This document shows, piece by piece, positions 1 through 7,785 of a stretch of DNA of 15,925 nt. Numbering within the stretch: position 1 is the stretch's first letter; each line of letters starts with the position of its first letter. Origin of the DNA: an uncultured Lachnospiraceae bacterium (GTDB taxonomy: Bacteria > Bacillota > Clostridia > Lachnospirales > Lachnospiraceae); assembly GCA_937915975.1 (NCBI GenBank), contig CALGGL010000213.1, positions 1-15,925 on the forward strand. The letters run 5' to 3'. Made by a program: the position numbers and the translations under genes. The notes under the pieces were generated by a model. That model was not told the DNA's origin, did not search any database, and saw nothing but the letters and a program-made list of their open reading frames with translations.

Positions 1-472
1 TATCAATCCGGTTATAGTAAAATGTAATCTTATACAGCGCTTCCTCAATAGAACAGGAAACGTCAAAATAAGAAATTGCCTTTTTCTCAAATTGTTTTTG
101 AGCCGATACACCTATCTTTTTACATACGACGGCACGGCAGTCAAACAAGGAAGAAATCTTAAAGGAAACCTCTCCGTTTCCTCCGCAGCCGCCTCCGCCG
201 CCACAGCCGGCTCCCGAGCCGCAGCCGGCACCTGCCTCACAGCTCTCCGGTTTTAAATCACAGCCGGCACCTGATTCACAGCCTACCTGAACTGACTCTG
301 AGGTTTTTGCTGAAGCTTTACTATCAGCATCAGAAATATCTTCCACATCACGTTCTTCAATTTTCTTATAGGTCTTACCATCGGCTTCATAGATTATAAA
401 TCTCTTTGCCTGACCGAAGGTTTCATCGACATTTATTTCATCCGATGTTGCAACCGCTATTTTATAACTCAT
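1..472 (-). CDS. NifX/NifB-C-terminal-like cofactor-binding protein with Cys/Gly-rich insert (partial)
   Basis: An open frame of 157 codons runs from ATG at 472 off the left window edge, with GGGAG placed correctly upstream. The start (MSYKIAVATSDEINVDE, residues 1-17) and the later part (about 105-150, with LFDCRAVVCKKIG) match, by eye, the complete NifX-like protein encoded at 5283-5642, so this is a second member of the dinitrogenase iron-molybdenum-cofactor domain family. That family carries or stores NifB-made Fe-S clusters. Between the two halves is an insert (about 58-100) with six cysteines at 65, 71, 78, 84, 90 and 96, almost one every six residues, in a glycine-rich background with three GAGC repeats. 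The His before Phe-Gly found in the paralogue (HFG) is Thr here (TFG). It follows the nitrogenase-like K gene by 122 bp and is probably its last co-transcribed partner. A metal-binding or cluster-storage role for the insert is inference. The C-terminus is not in the window. Confidence 0.85.
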   Translation of the reverse strand, partial: MSYKIAVATSDEINVDETFGQAKRFIIYEADGKTYKKIEERDVEDISDADSKASAKTSESVQVGCESGAGCDLKPESCEAGAGCGSGAGCGGGGGCGGNGEVSFKISSLFDCRAVVCKKIGVSAQKQFEKKAISYFDVSCSIEEALYKITFYYNRID

Positions 473-507
473 ATCTATCTCCCGACTTACTAAAAGAAAA
501 GCCACCA

Positions 508-547
508 GCCGGTCACTTACAAATATAAAAGTCTGCAAATAACCGGC
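508..547. repeat. Short inverted repeat in the gap before the last nifX-like gene
   Basis: GCCGGT at 508-513 and ACCGGC at 542-547 form a 6-bp inverted repeat with a 28-nt AT-rich loop, between the nitrogenase-like K gene and the following nifX-like gene. There is no T-tract after it, so it is not a convincing terminator. It could be an mRNA processing or stability hairpin, or chance. The rest of the 122-bp gap shows only the ribosome binding site of the next gene. Confidence 0.25.
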
Positions 548-594
548 ATAGTTAACCTTAATTTAATCTCTAATCCGCTGCTTAATATAAAATC

Positions 595-1893
595 TTAATT
601 AAATCTCTGAACCGCAACCGAATATATATCCTCGATAAGTCTGATTCCGCCTGTATATCCTACATAGAAATCATCCAGAACAACTTTATCCTGTACCGGC
701 CATGAAATATTGAGATAATGTCCGGCTAATTCTCCGGTTACCTCTTTTTCATAGTAGCTTCCGAGTATAAGAGGATATCCGTGATAATCATGTTCTCTTA
801 TCTCATTATGTATCTTGTAACCGTCGGTTTCAAAGCTAACCTCAGCCTTGATACCGTAGTTTAGGTTTTCAAACTCTTCCTTTATCTTATCCCTGTACTG
901 CTTAGGCGTATCATCCACTACGAACTGCTTTGCAGGGAAAAGTCCGAGATCATTTACCAAAAACTTGGTTATGCCGAGTGCATACTGCGCATCCGCAACA
1001 ACAGAAAACTGCTTTGCCATAACTCTGGTCTCAAGGAACAAATCCGCATATCTTTCTATAAGATAATAATAGTAATTCTCATGCTCGTTTATTACCGCTT
1101 CAACCTTATCCTTATCAACACCCGCAAACTCTCCTACCGTTCTTAGGAACTTACTTGTTTCAAAGGCACCGATCGGAAGTGTCGGATAGTGAAGATATGG
1201 TATTCCAAGCTTTCTTTCCATCTTTTTTACATTGGTAAGAGAAACCCATGGTGATACCAAAAGATTAAACTCGGCTTTAGGTATTTTTCTTATATTATCA
1301 ATACCGTTTTTATATCCGAATATCGTATTTGGAGTTAATCCTATCTCGGCTATAAGCTTTTCAAGCTCCTTAATATTGCCAAGCCAGAATAAATCCTGAT
1401 AAGGAACATCTGCCCAGATATTTACGAGCCCTTTTTCCTTTTCCTCTGATTTTTCAAGGAACTGGTCTATGATAGCATCTATAACCTGCTCGTGACCTTT
1501 GTAGTTATTGCCCTTAAATCCTGCTGTGGATGCATAAACTACAGGCTTACCTTCTTCCTGATAACGGCTTACAACCTCACCGGTATCATCTCCCACTATC
1601 TCGGGTATACATCCGGTAAGAACCACAAATAAATCCGCATCTATTACCTTAAGAGCATTTTCGATTGTTGTATCAAGCTTCTTTACACCGCCAAACACAA
1701 CATCCTTTTCGTTTATACTCGTACAAGGGAAAATGTTTGGTGAAAAATATCCTGAGCTTCCTATGGAATCGGAAAGCTTTTGAGCACAGCCGGGACCTGA
1801 GTGAAGTATAGGTATCGCTCTGTCAATGGCCTGAACTGTCTGCATCGCACCGAGTGCACATTTATATCTTTGTTTATCCAATAGCTTTGCCAT
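595..1893 (-). CDS. Nitrogenase-like component 1, beta/K-type subunit
   Basis: 432 residues, shorter than NifK (about 520) because the N-terminal extension of NifK is missing. It is a member of the nitrogenase component 1 / oxidoreductase family. Three cysteines sit in the contexts that hold the P-cluster in NifK: C12 (KCALGA), C36 (HSGPGC) and C95 (TGCIPEIVGDD). The NEKDVVFGG stretch at 61-69 is also typical of the family. It should pair with the D subunit encoded just upstream to form the catalytic heterotetramer, which receives electrons from the NifH-like protein. Its ATG overlaps the D-subunit stop codon (TAATG), with GGAGG upstream, so the two are translationally coupled. Lineage is by-eye only. 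The sulfur-gene context favours a methylthio-alkane-reductase-type enzyme over a nitrogen-fixing one, and lack of nifEN in the window argues that this is the catalytic rather than the scaffold subunit. Substrate unknown. Confidence 0.9.
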   Translation of the reverse strand: MAKLLDKQRYKCALGAMQTVQAIDRAIPILHSGPGCAQKLSDSIGSSGYFSPNIFPCTSINEKDVVFGGVKKLDTTIENALKVIDADLFVVLTGCIPEIVGDDTGEVVSRYQEEGKPVVYASTAGFKGNNYKGHEQVIDAIIDQFLEKSEEKEKGLVNIWADVPYQDLFWLGNIKELEKLIAEIGLTPNTIFGYKNGIDNIRKIPKAEFNLLVSPWVSLTNVKKMERKLGIPYLHYPTLPIGAFETSKFLRTVGEFAGVDKDKVEAVINEHENYYYYLIERYADLFLETRVMAKQFSVVADAQYALGITKFLVNDLGLFPAKQFVVDDTPKQYRDKIKEEFENLNYGIKAEVSFETDGYKIHNEIREHDYHGYPLILGSYYEKEVTGELAGHYLNISWPVQDKVVLDDFYVGYTGGIRLIEDIYSVAVQRFN

Positions 1894-3356
1894 TATTTAC
1901 CGGCCTCCTCTAAGAATTTATCTACATTTTGCTGATACCACCAGTCTGTATACGGAAGCTTAACTCTCCTTGCGAGATTCTTCTCAAAGCTTCTGTTATT
2001 TATGCTGTCCAGTATAGACTGTGCAAACTCTAATGTATGCTTGTATCCGAAAATCATATATTCATCCGCAACATAAACTGCAGGTGTACCGTTTTTAATT
2101 GCCCAAACGGTTGAACCCGGATGTCTTGAAAGGTACAAATCAGGCTGATATTTTTTGAGGATATTCATAACCTCATAGTTTTGCTGGTCAGCTACACTTG
2201 CCTCAAAGTCCACATCATTTTCAAGAAGGTATTTCATGGAAGGCGGAACATCACCGTTTTCATACTTCTTGTCATAATGCCATGCAAGCGCCCATACAAC
2301 CTCTACTCCAAGCTCATTTAATACTCTTGATACCTCAAAGGTATAACCGGGACCCATACCTAAAACTGCCCTTAAGCCCTTAAGCTTTTCCTTTATGGCA
2401 TCTATCTGAGGAATGTATATTTCCCTTTGCTTTGCTATGTAATTTTCAACCTTTTCCGAGCGTCCCGTAACCCTTCCTATCTCTCTTAACCAGGTCTCAA
2501 AGCCTGCCACTCCGAGAGGGTTGATGGTTCTTATGTATGGGACTCCGTATTTTTCCTCAAGACCGTTTCCGAGATAATTACCAAGTGTACCGCAGATACA
2601 GGTCGTTGCAAGAGACTCTGATATATGGCTCAACTCCTCGACTGTAGAGTTACAGTATAAAAATATCGGTTCCAAATCAAACTCCTTGAACATCTCTATA
2701 ATCTCAGGTCTTGCACTCTCATAAAAGTTCTTGAAATTAATCGTATTTCTCTTTTCCTTCGGAGGCTTAACTATCGAGCTAAGCACCGCATGATCGGATA
2801 TATCAAAGCCTGTTGCCCAGATACGCGACTTAAAGCCTTCGCAATGAACCGCAACTATAGGCACATCAATCTCAGCCTTTACATCATCAACCACACTGTC
2901 TATATCCTCACCGATTATTCCCGTGGCACAGGAGCTTGTTACAAATATTGCCTTTGGAGAATATCTTTTATTTACCTCGATGATAATATCCCTTAACGCC
3001 TCTGCCGAACCGAATATAGTATCATTCTCATTCATATCGGTTCCGACATATACGGTATTGTTGGTTACTCCACGCTTCTTTGCCATAACCTTATCCAAAT
3101 AATAAGAACCTGCACTTGCAACCGAGCAGCCTGCCGGTCCGTGATGGATAATCGCTATATCACGTATAGCTGAAAGCTGTCCCAAAGCACAGCTTGAAAG
3201 ACAGGTACTTGACTGTGAAAAGCATCTTGAACAACCCTTAAGGGTTCCACACTGACTTTTTTCGGCAAGATCGGAAAGACTTCCTATATATCCTGTTATG
3301 GAACCGATTCTGTTTTCTCTTGTAGCTACATTGGAGCTATCTAAATTAAGCGCCAT
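1893..3356 (-). CDS. Nitrogenase-like component 1, alpha/D-type subunit
   Basis: 487 residues, close to NifD/NifE length. P-cluster-type cysteines are at C56 (SSCALGQ), C77 (HHGPAGC) and C143 (SSCATGIIGEDI). C255 lies 12 residues before EEKYG (267-271), exactly the spacing of the cofactor-binding Cys275 in NifD (CYRSMNY...MEEKYG), so a cofactor ligand is probably kept. I could not place an equivalent of NifD His442: the region around 430-445 (VADEYMIFGYKHTLEFA) has no His at that position in my alignment. An N-terminal segment (RENRIGSITGYIGS, 14-26) and four further cysteines at 36, 42, 45 and 52 precede the first P-cluster Cys; NifD has no such cluster. The gene starts 11 bp after the cysK-like stop with AGGAGG upstream and overlaps the K gene at its end. 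Likely reduces an organosulfur C-S bond (inference from neighbours and from the Mar family); nitrogen fixation is unlikely. Confidence 0.9.
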   Translation of the reverse strand: MALNLDSSNVATRENRIGSITGYIGSLSDLAEKSQCGTLKGCSRCFSQSSTCLSSCALGQLSAIRDIAIIHHGPAGCSVASAGSYYLDKVMAKKRGVTNNTVYVGTDMNENDTIFGSAEALRDIIIEVNKRYSPKAIFVTSSCATGIIGEDIDSVVDDVKAEIDVPIVAVHCEGFKSRIWATGFDISDHAVLSSIVKPPKEKRNTINFKNFYESARPEIIEMFKEFDLEPIFLYCNSTVEELSHISESLATTCICGTLGNYLGNGLEEKYGVPYIRTINPLGVAGFETWLREIGRVTGRSEKVENYIAKQREIYIPQIDAIKEKLKGLRAVLGMGPGYTFEVSRVLNELGVEVVWALAWHYDKKYENGDVPPSMKYLLENDVDFEASVADQQNYEVMNILKKYQPDLYLSRHPGSTVWAIKNGTPAVYVADEYMIFGYKHTLEFAQSILDSINNRSFEKNLARRVKLPYTDWWYQQNVDKFLEEAGK

Positions 3357-3367
3357 TATAAAGCCTC

Positions 3368-4357
3368 CTATTCGACATTAAAAAGATTTGTTGTAAGATA
3401 TCTGAGTCCTGTATCAGGTAATATAGCAACTATGGTCTTACCCTTATTTTCCGGTCTTTTAGCAACCTGTGTTGCTGCATATATAGCTGCTCCCGAGGAA
3501 GTACCTATAAGGATTCCGTCTGACTTTGCTACCTCTCTGGCTGCCTGATAAGCCTCAAAGGTTTCTACCTCAAACTTTTCATCATATATATTGACATCCA
3601 TGGTCTTAGGAATTCTCTCACTTGGTATTCCGTCAAAAGGATGAACTCCTGTTATGTCCTCCGGATTCGGATCTGCTTCACTTGGAAGTGACTTTGGTCC
3701 CGGCTGGATTGCAACCACCTTTATATCAGGGTTTTTAGCCTTAAGATACTTTCCTGTTCCGGAAACCGTACCGCCTGTTCCGACATTTGCTACAAGGATA
3801 TCTACCTTACCCTCTGTATCCTCCCATATCTCAGGTCCTGTGGTTGCCTCATGAGCTCCCGGATTTGCAGGATTGGTAAGCTGGTCTGTGAAAAATACAT
3901 CAGTTTCCTCTGCAAGAATAACCTCCTTAAGCTTCTTTACAGCTGCAACAAAGTCTCCGCCTGTACTTTCGAGAGTCTCCATAACAACAGGGTTCTCGCT
4001 AAGCTTTATTACCTCTGCGCCAAATGCCTTAAGCACCTGAAATCTTTCCTTACTTACATTATCCTGTATATAAACACGGAATTTATATCCCTTGGCTGCG
4101 GCAATCGCTGCAAGACCTATTCCGGTATTTCCGCTGGTAGCCTCAATTATTGTATATCCCGGCTTTAACTTTCCGCTCTTTTCAGCCTCCTCTATCATCG
4201 AAAGTGCAATTCTGTCCTTTACACTCTGATTAGGATTGTAGTACTCAAGCTTTACCAAAAGCTTAGCCTCTAAGCCATGCTCCTTTTCATAATTAACAAC
4301 CTCCAAAAGAGGTGTTCTTCCAACAAGCTCCGTAATTGATTCATAAACCTTTGCCAT
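3368..4357 (-). CDS. Divergent cysteine synthase-like PLP enzyme inside the nitrogenase-like operon
   Basis: 329 residues, fold-type II PLP enzyme of the O-acetylserine sulfhydrylase/CysK family. Visible motifs: PLP lysine K47 in NQSVKDRIA, substrate loop TSGNTG at 74-79, phosphate loop GTGGT at 193-197, and GTSSGA at 285-290. It differs from the canonical CysK in this window (6680-7618): PAGSVKDR is PNQSVKDR, the PDTMSVERR helix start becomes IQDNVSKERF, and there is an insert of about 10 residues around 122-135. These changes lie around the active-site cleft, so the nucleophile or acceptor may differ (for instance methanethiol, or an O-acyl-homoserine); this is inference. It lies between nifH-like and the D subunit with an AGGAG ribosome binding site and 11 bp to the next start, so it is co-expressed with the reductase and probably consumes its sulfur product. 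It could still be a plain second cysteine synthase. Confidence 0.85.
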   Translation of the reverse strand: MAKVYESITELVGRTPLLEVVNYEKEHGLEAKLLVKLEYYNPNQSVKDRIALSMIEEAEKSGKLKPGYTIIEATSGNTGIGLAAIAAAKGYKFRVYIQDNVSKERFQVLKAFGAEVIKLSENPVVMETLESTGGDFVAAVKKLKEVILAEETDVFFTDQLTNPANPGAHEATTGPEIWEDTEGKVDILVANVGTGGTVSGTGKYLKAKNPDIKVVAIQPGPKSLPSEADPNPEDITGVHPFDGIPSERIPKTMDVNIYDEKFEVETFEAYQAAREVAKSDGILIGTSSGAAIYAATQVAKRPENKGKTIVAILPDTGLRYLTTNLFNVE

Positions 4358-4392
4358 TTTCTTATTCTCCTTCTCCTTATCACTTTAAATTT

Positions 4393-5262
<870 letters not shown>

Positions 5263-5282
5263 TTAATTTTTTAAAATTATTT

Positions 5283-5642
5283 TTATTCAAACAGCTTTTG
5301 AATTTCATCATATGAAATAATCTTATTTAATGCATTCTCTATGATATCCGGTATCTCCATCGCCGTTATACCGTTTGATTCAAGTATATTTACTGCCCTC
5401 GGACCTATCCGGCTGACCAGTACATATGCGCAATCCTTCAGGCTTTGCGCATTTTCAATAAGCCTTCCTTCATCATGATCGCCGCCCTCACATACCGGCT
5501 TAAGAGCTCTTCTTTCTATGTACTCAAAGCTTCTGTCTTCTAAAATCCCATATATAAGAAATGTATCCGCTTTTCCGAAATGCGTATTAACAACTATTTC
5601 GTCTGAAGAAGCAACTGCTACAAGATATTTATATTTATCCAT
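5283..5642 (-). CDS. NifX/NifB-C-terminal-domain-like protein (dinitrogenase Fe-Mo cofactor family)
   Basis: 119 residues, a single RNase-H-like domain of the dinitrogenase iron-molybdenum-cofactor family (NifX, NafY core, C-terminus of NifB). HFGKAD at 21-26 is the usual glycine turn with the cluster-binding His; cysteines are at 51 and 71, and VSRIGPRA (77-84) is the second conserved strand/turn. The NifB encoded just upstream lacks this domain, so the function that bacterial NifB often carries as a fusion is supplied here by a separate protein. Its ATG overlaps the nifB stop by 8 bp (5635-5642), with AAAGGAA upstream, so translation is coupled. Likely role: binding NifB-cofactor and handing it to the D/K protein. 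A paralogue with a Cys-rich insert lies at 1-472. Confidence 0.85.
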   Translation of the reverse strand: MDKYKYLVAVASSDEIVVNTHFGKADTFLIYGILEDRSFEYIERRALKPVCEGGDHDEGRLIENAQSLKDCAYVLVSRIGPRAVNILESNGITAMEIPDIIENALNKIISYDEIQKLFE

Positions 5643-6507
5643 GTGAAAATGTTTCCTTTACAGCTATTCTTCTTTGATATATCCGGTCACCGAATTCGGA
5701 CTTTCCGGGTACTCCCACCGCATCGGCACGACAGTGCTGACAGTGTCTGAATACATCTATATATTGGGATGCTTTTGTTCTCGCTTCATCAATCTCCCTG
5801 CAAACAGGAGCTCTTTCATTTTTAAGCTCTGCCTGAGGTATAAGAGGAATAATGTTATAAATACTTGCACCTGCCTCGGCTACCGTTCTCGCTATCTCTT
5901 CTATATGGTCGCCGTTTATATCCGGAACAAGTACTGTATTAATCTTTATGGTCATTCCCGCATCCGCCAGCTTTTTAATTCCTTTAAGCTGGTTTTCAAT
6001 CAGTATCTTCGCTCCCTCTGCACCTTCTATCACCTTGCCGTGATATATGATGTATTTATTGAGCTTTGCTTCTATCTCGGGATCAACCGCATTTACGGTT
6101 ACCGTAAGGGAATCTATACCAACCTCAAGTATGTCATCTGCCCTCTCATATAATAAAAGTCCGTTTGTGCTCATACACTTTATAAGATTGGGGAATTCTT
6201 CCTTAATAAGCTTAAAGGTTTCAAGGGCGTTGTCTGTCGCAAGAGTATCTCCCGGTCCGGCTATACCGGCAACCGTAATCTCCGGACAAAGGGAAAGCGC
6301 CTTCTTTAAAATGTCCAGACTTTCCTTTGGCTTAAGCACCTTAGAGGTAACCCCGGGACGCTCTTCCACGTCATTTATCTGTCTGTCACAAAAGGTACAG
6401 GCTATATTACACCCCGGACTCACCGGTAGATGAATTCTTCCAACATTATTCTTATGTCCTCCAAAACAAGGATGCGAATTTTGTAAATCCTTGTAGGTAT
6501 TGCTCAT
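5635..6507 (-). CDS. nifB: NifB, radical SAM cofactor-core synthase
   Basis: 290 residues, the short NifB form without a C-terminal NifX domain. The radical-SAM cluster motif is C33-x3-C37-x2-C40 (GCNIACTFC). NifB-specific signatures are HPCF (12-15, with C14), GRIHLPVSPG (23-32), AGPGDTLAT (83-91) and a C-terminal CQHCRADAVG (256-265, two cysteines) that hold the precursor 4Fe-4S clusters. NifB fuses these clusters and inserts carbon and sulfur to make the [8Fe-9S-C] core of nitrogenase cofactors. Its presence is the best evidence that the D/K protein here carries a nitrogenase-type complex cluster. The start has GAGG upstream and lies 28 bp from the tRNA-like gene. No nifE, nifN or nifV is in the window, so further cofactor tailoring may be skipped or encoded elsewhere. 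In Rhodospirillum rubrum the Mar locus likewise includes a NifB-like gene (from memory). Confidence 0.93.
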   Translation of the reverse strand: MSNTYKDLQNSHPCFGGHKNNVGRIHLPVSPGCNIACTFCDRQINDVEERPGVTSKVLKPKESLDILKKALSLCPEITVAGIAGPGDTLATDNALETFKLIKEEFPNLIKCMSTNGLLLYERADDILEVGIDSLTVTVNAVDPEIEAKLNKYIIYHGKVIEGAEGAKILIENQLKGIKKLADAGMTIKINTVLVPDINGDHIEEIARTVAEAGASIYNIIPLIPQAELKNERAPVCREIDEARTKASQYIDVFRHCQHCRADAVGVPGKSEFGDRIYQRRIAVKETFSHG

Positions 6508-6535
6508 ATAACCTCACCTGCTTTCTTTTTATAAA

Positions 6536-6605
6536 CGGCACCAGACGGATTCGAACCGCCAACTTCAGCTTTGCAAGCCTATGCCCTACCAGCGGCCATG
6601 GCGCC
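6536..6605 (-). tRNA. tRNA-Cys(GCA)-like gene, short and atypical
   Basis: A 70-nt cloverleaf can be drawn on the minus strand. The acceptor is GGCGCCA/TGGTGCC (7 bp with one G-U). The D-stem is GCC/GGC with a loop containing GGTAG. The anticodon loop is TTGCAAA (anticodon GCA, Cys), and the T-arm is GGCGG-TTCGAAT-CCGTC. Oddities: the discriminator base is G, whereas bacterial tRNA-Cys normally has U73, the main CysRS identity base; the anticodon stem TAGGC/GCTGA has an A-G mismatch; the D-loop has C where A14 is expected; the variable loop is 4 nt; CCA is not encoded. It sits between cysK and nifB in the same direction, 28 bp before nifB, so it probably forms part of the operon transcript. 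It may be a minor tRNA-Cys, a regulatory tRNA mimic, or a decaying copy. Confidence 0.75.
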
Positions 6606-6622
6606 TTAATATTTTAAAGGAA

Positions 6623-6648
6623 ATGCCAGAGGCTTTAACCTCTGGCAT
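6623..6648 (-). terminator. Hairpin after cysK, possible partial terminator or processing site
   Basis: ATGCCAGAGG (6623-6632) and CCTCTGGCAT (6639-6648) form a perfect 10-bp stem with a 6-nt loop, 31 bp after the cysK stop and 18 bp before the tRNA-like gene. On the minus strand it is followed only by TTTCCTTTAAAA, not a strong U-tract. It could reduce rather than stop transcription into the tRNA-nifB genes, or protect a processed 3' end of cysK mRNA. Confidence 0.55.
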
Positions 6649-6679
6649 CCTGTTTTATGAATACTTAGTTTGGTTACTC

Positions 6680-7618
6680 TTAGTTGTTGTTAAAAAGTGG
6701 TGTTGATAAGTAACGGTCACCTGAGTCAGGAAGCAATGCAACTATGGTTTTTCCGGCATTTTCAGGTCTTGCTGCAAGTATAGCAGCAGCCTTTAAGGCA
6801 GCACCTGAGGAGATACCCACAAGGATACCCTCACTTACCGCAAATGCCTTACCCTCTGCAAACGCGTCTTCATTTTCAATTGTAATAATCTCATCATACA
6901 CCTTGGTATTAAGTACATCCGGCACAAATCCTGCACCAATACCCTGAATCTTATGTGCACCAGGTGTACCTGTTGAAAGTACAGGGCTTCCTGCAGGCTC
7001 AACAGCAACAACCTTAACATCAGGATTCTGCTCCTTAAGATACTCACCTACACCTGTGATTGTTCCACCGGTACCTACACCTGCTACAAAGATATCTACC
7101 TTTCCGTCAGTCTGCTCCCAGATTTCAGGACCTGTTGTAGCCTTATGAATTGCAGGGTTAGCAGGATTTACAAACTGTCCAAGGATGATAGCTCCCGGAG
7201 TGCTTTCCTTTAACTCCTCAGCCTTAGCTATGGCACCCTTCATACCCTTAGCACCCTCAGTGAGTACTAACTCGGCACCGTAAGCCTTAAGCAGGTTTCT
7301 TCTCTCAACACTCATGGTGTCAGGAAGAGTAAGAACCGCCTTGTAGCCCTTGGCAGCTGCAACTGCTGCTAAACCTATACCTGTGTTTCCGCTGGTAGGC
7401 TCGATAATGGTAGCCCCCGGCTTAAGCTCTCCGCTTTTTTCTGCTTCTTCTATCATAGCCAATGCAATTCTATCCTTAACCGAACCTGCCGGATTAAGAT
7501 ACTCCAGCTTTGCTAAAATAGTTGCATTGGTTATTCCCTGTTTCTTAGAATATCCGTTTAACTTAAGTATAGGAGTTCCTCCTATTAACTCTAATGCGCT
7601 TTCTTTAATCTGACTCAT
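6680..7618 (-). CDS. cysK: Cysteine synthase (O-acetylserine sulfhydrylase)
   Basis: 312 residues, canonical CysK length. It makes L-cysteine from O-acetylserine and sulfide in the cytoplasm using PLP. PLP lysine K48 is in NPAGSVKDR, the substrate loop TSGNTG is at 75-80, and the GTGGT phosphate loop and GISSGAA near the C-terminus are present. All core motifs are consensus, unlike the divergent copy at 3368-4357. Start: ATG with GGGGA upstream. A strong promoter, an inverted repeat in the leader and a LysR-type box lie upstream (7664-7785), so expression is probably controlled by sulfur supply. It appears to head the transcript running through the tRNA-like gene into nifB and the nitrogenase-like genes, subject to the hairpin at 6623-6648. 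Confidence 0.95.
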   Translation of the reverse strand: MSQIKESALELIGGTPILKLNGYSKKQGITNATILAKLEYLNPAGSVKDRIALAMIEEAEKSGELKPGATIIEPTSGNTGIGLAAVAAAKGYKAVLTLPDTMSVERRNLLKAYGAELVLTEGAKGMKGAIAKAEELKESTPGAIILGQFVNPANPAIHKATTGPEIWEQTDGKVDIFVAGVGTGGTITGVGEYLKEQNPDVKVVAVEPAGSPVLSTGTPGAHKIQGIGAGFVPDVLNTKVYDEIITIENEDAFAEGKAFAVSEGILVGISSGAALKAAAILAARPENAGKTIVALLPDSGDRYLSTPLFNNN

Positions 7619-7663
7619 AAAACATATCCCCTTTCATATTCAAAAAATTGTTTTTTATTTATT

Positions 7664-7682
7664 TCCTACTTTATCAGTAGGA
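7664..7682. promoter_or_regulatory. Inverted repeat in the cysK leader, candidate operator
   Basis: TCCTACT-TTATC-AGTAGGA is a perfect 7-bp inverted repeat with a 5-bp spacer, lying about 7 to 25 bases after the expected transcription start of cysK. Its size and symmetry fit a dimeric repressor; Rrf2-type regulators such as CymR control cysteine genes in Firmicutes, but the match to any known site is not established here. It could also act as an mRNA hairpin. Confidence 0.45.
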
Positions 7683-7695
7683 TTACTATGTATTT

Positions 7696-7724
7696 ATTCT
7701 ATTCCTATTATATTCATTTGTCAA
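7696..7724 (-). promoter_or_regulatory. Promoter of cysK and probably of the downstream nif-like operon
   Basis: On the minus strand a perfect -35 box TTGACA (7719-7724) is followed by a 17-bp spacer and TAGAAT (7696-7701, 5 of 6 matches to TATAAT). The start would be near 7689, giving a leader of about 70 nt before the cysK ATG. This is the best sigma-A-type promoter in the window. Confidence 0.8.
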
Positions 7725-7766
7725 TATCTATATGACGTTTTGGTTATCGTATATTTTTTTAGCCTG

Positions 7767-7785
7767 TTATAACCTTAAGCTATAA
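7767..7785. promoter_or_regulatory. LysR-type box upstream of cysK
   Basis: TTATAA-N7-CTATAA, one mismatch from the motif seen at 11234-11252 and 14579-14597. It lies about 43 bp upstream of the cysK -35 box and overlaps the last codons of patB, where a LysR-type activator could reach the promoter. Confidence 0.45.

Noticed and set aside
6835..7047. Minus-strand open frame within cysK in another frame
   Set aside because: Leu/Arg-rich nonsense frame fully inside a canonical cysK.
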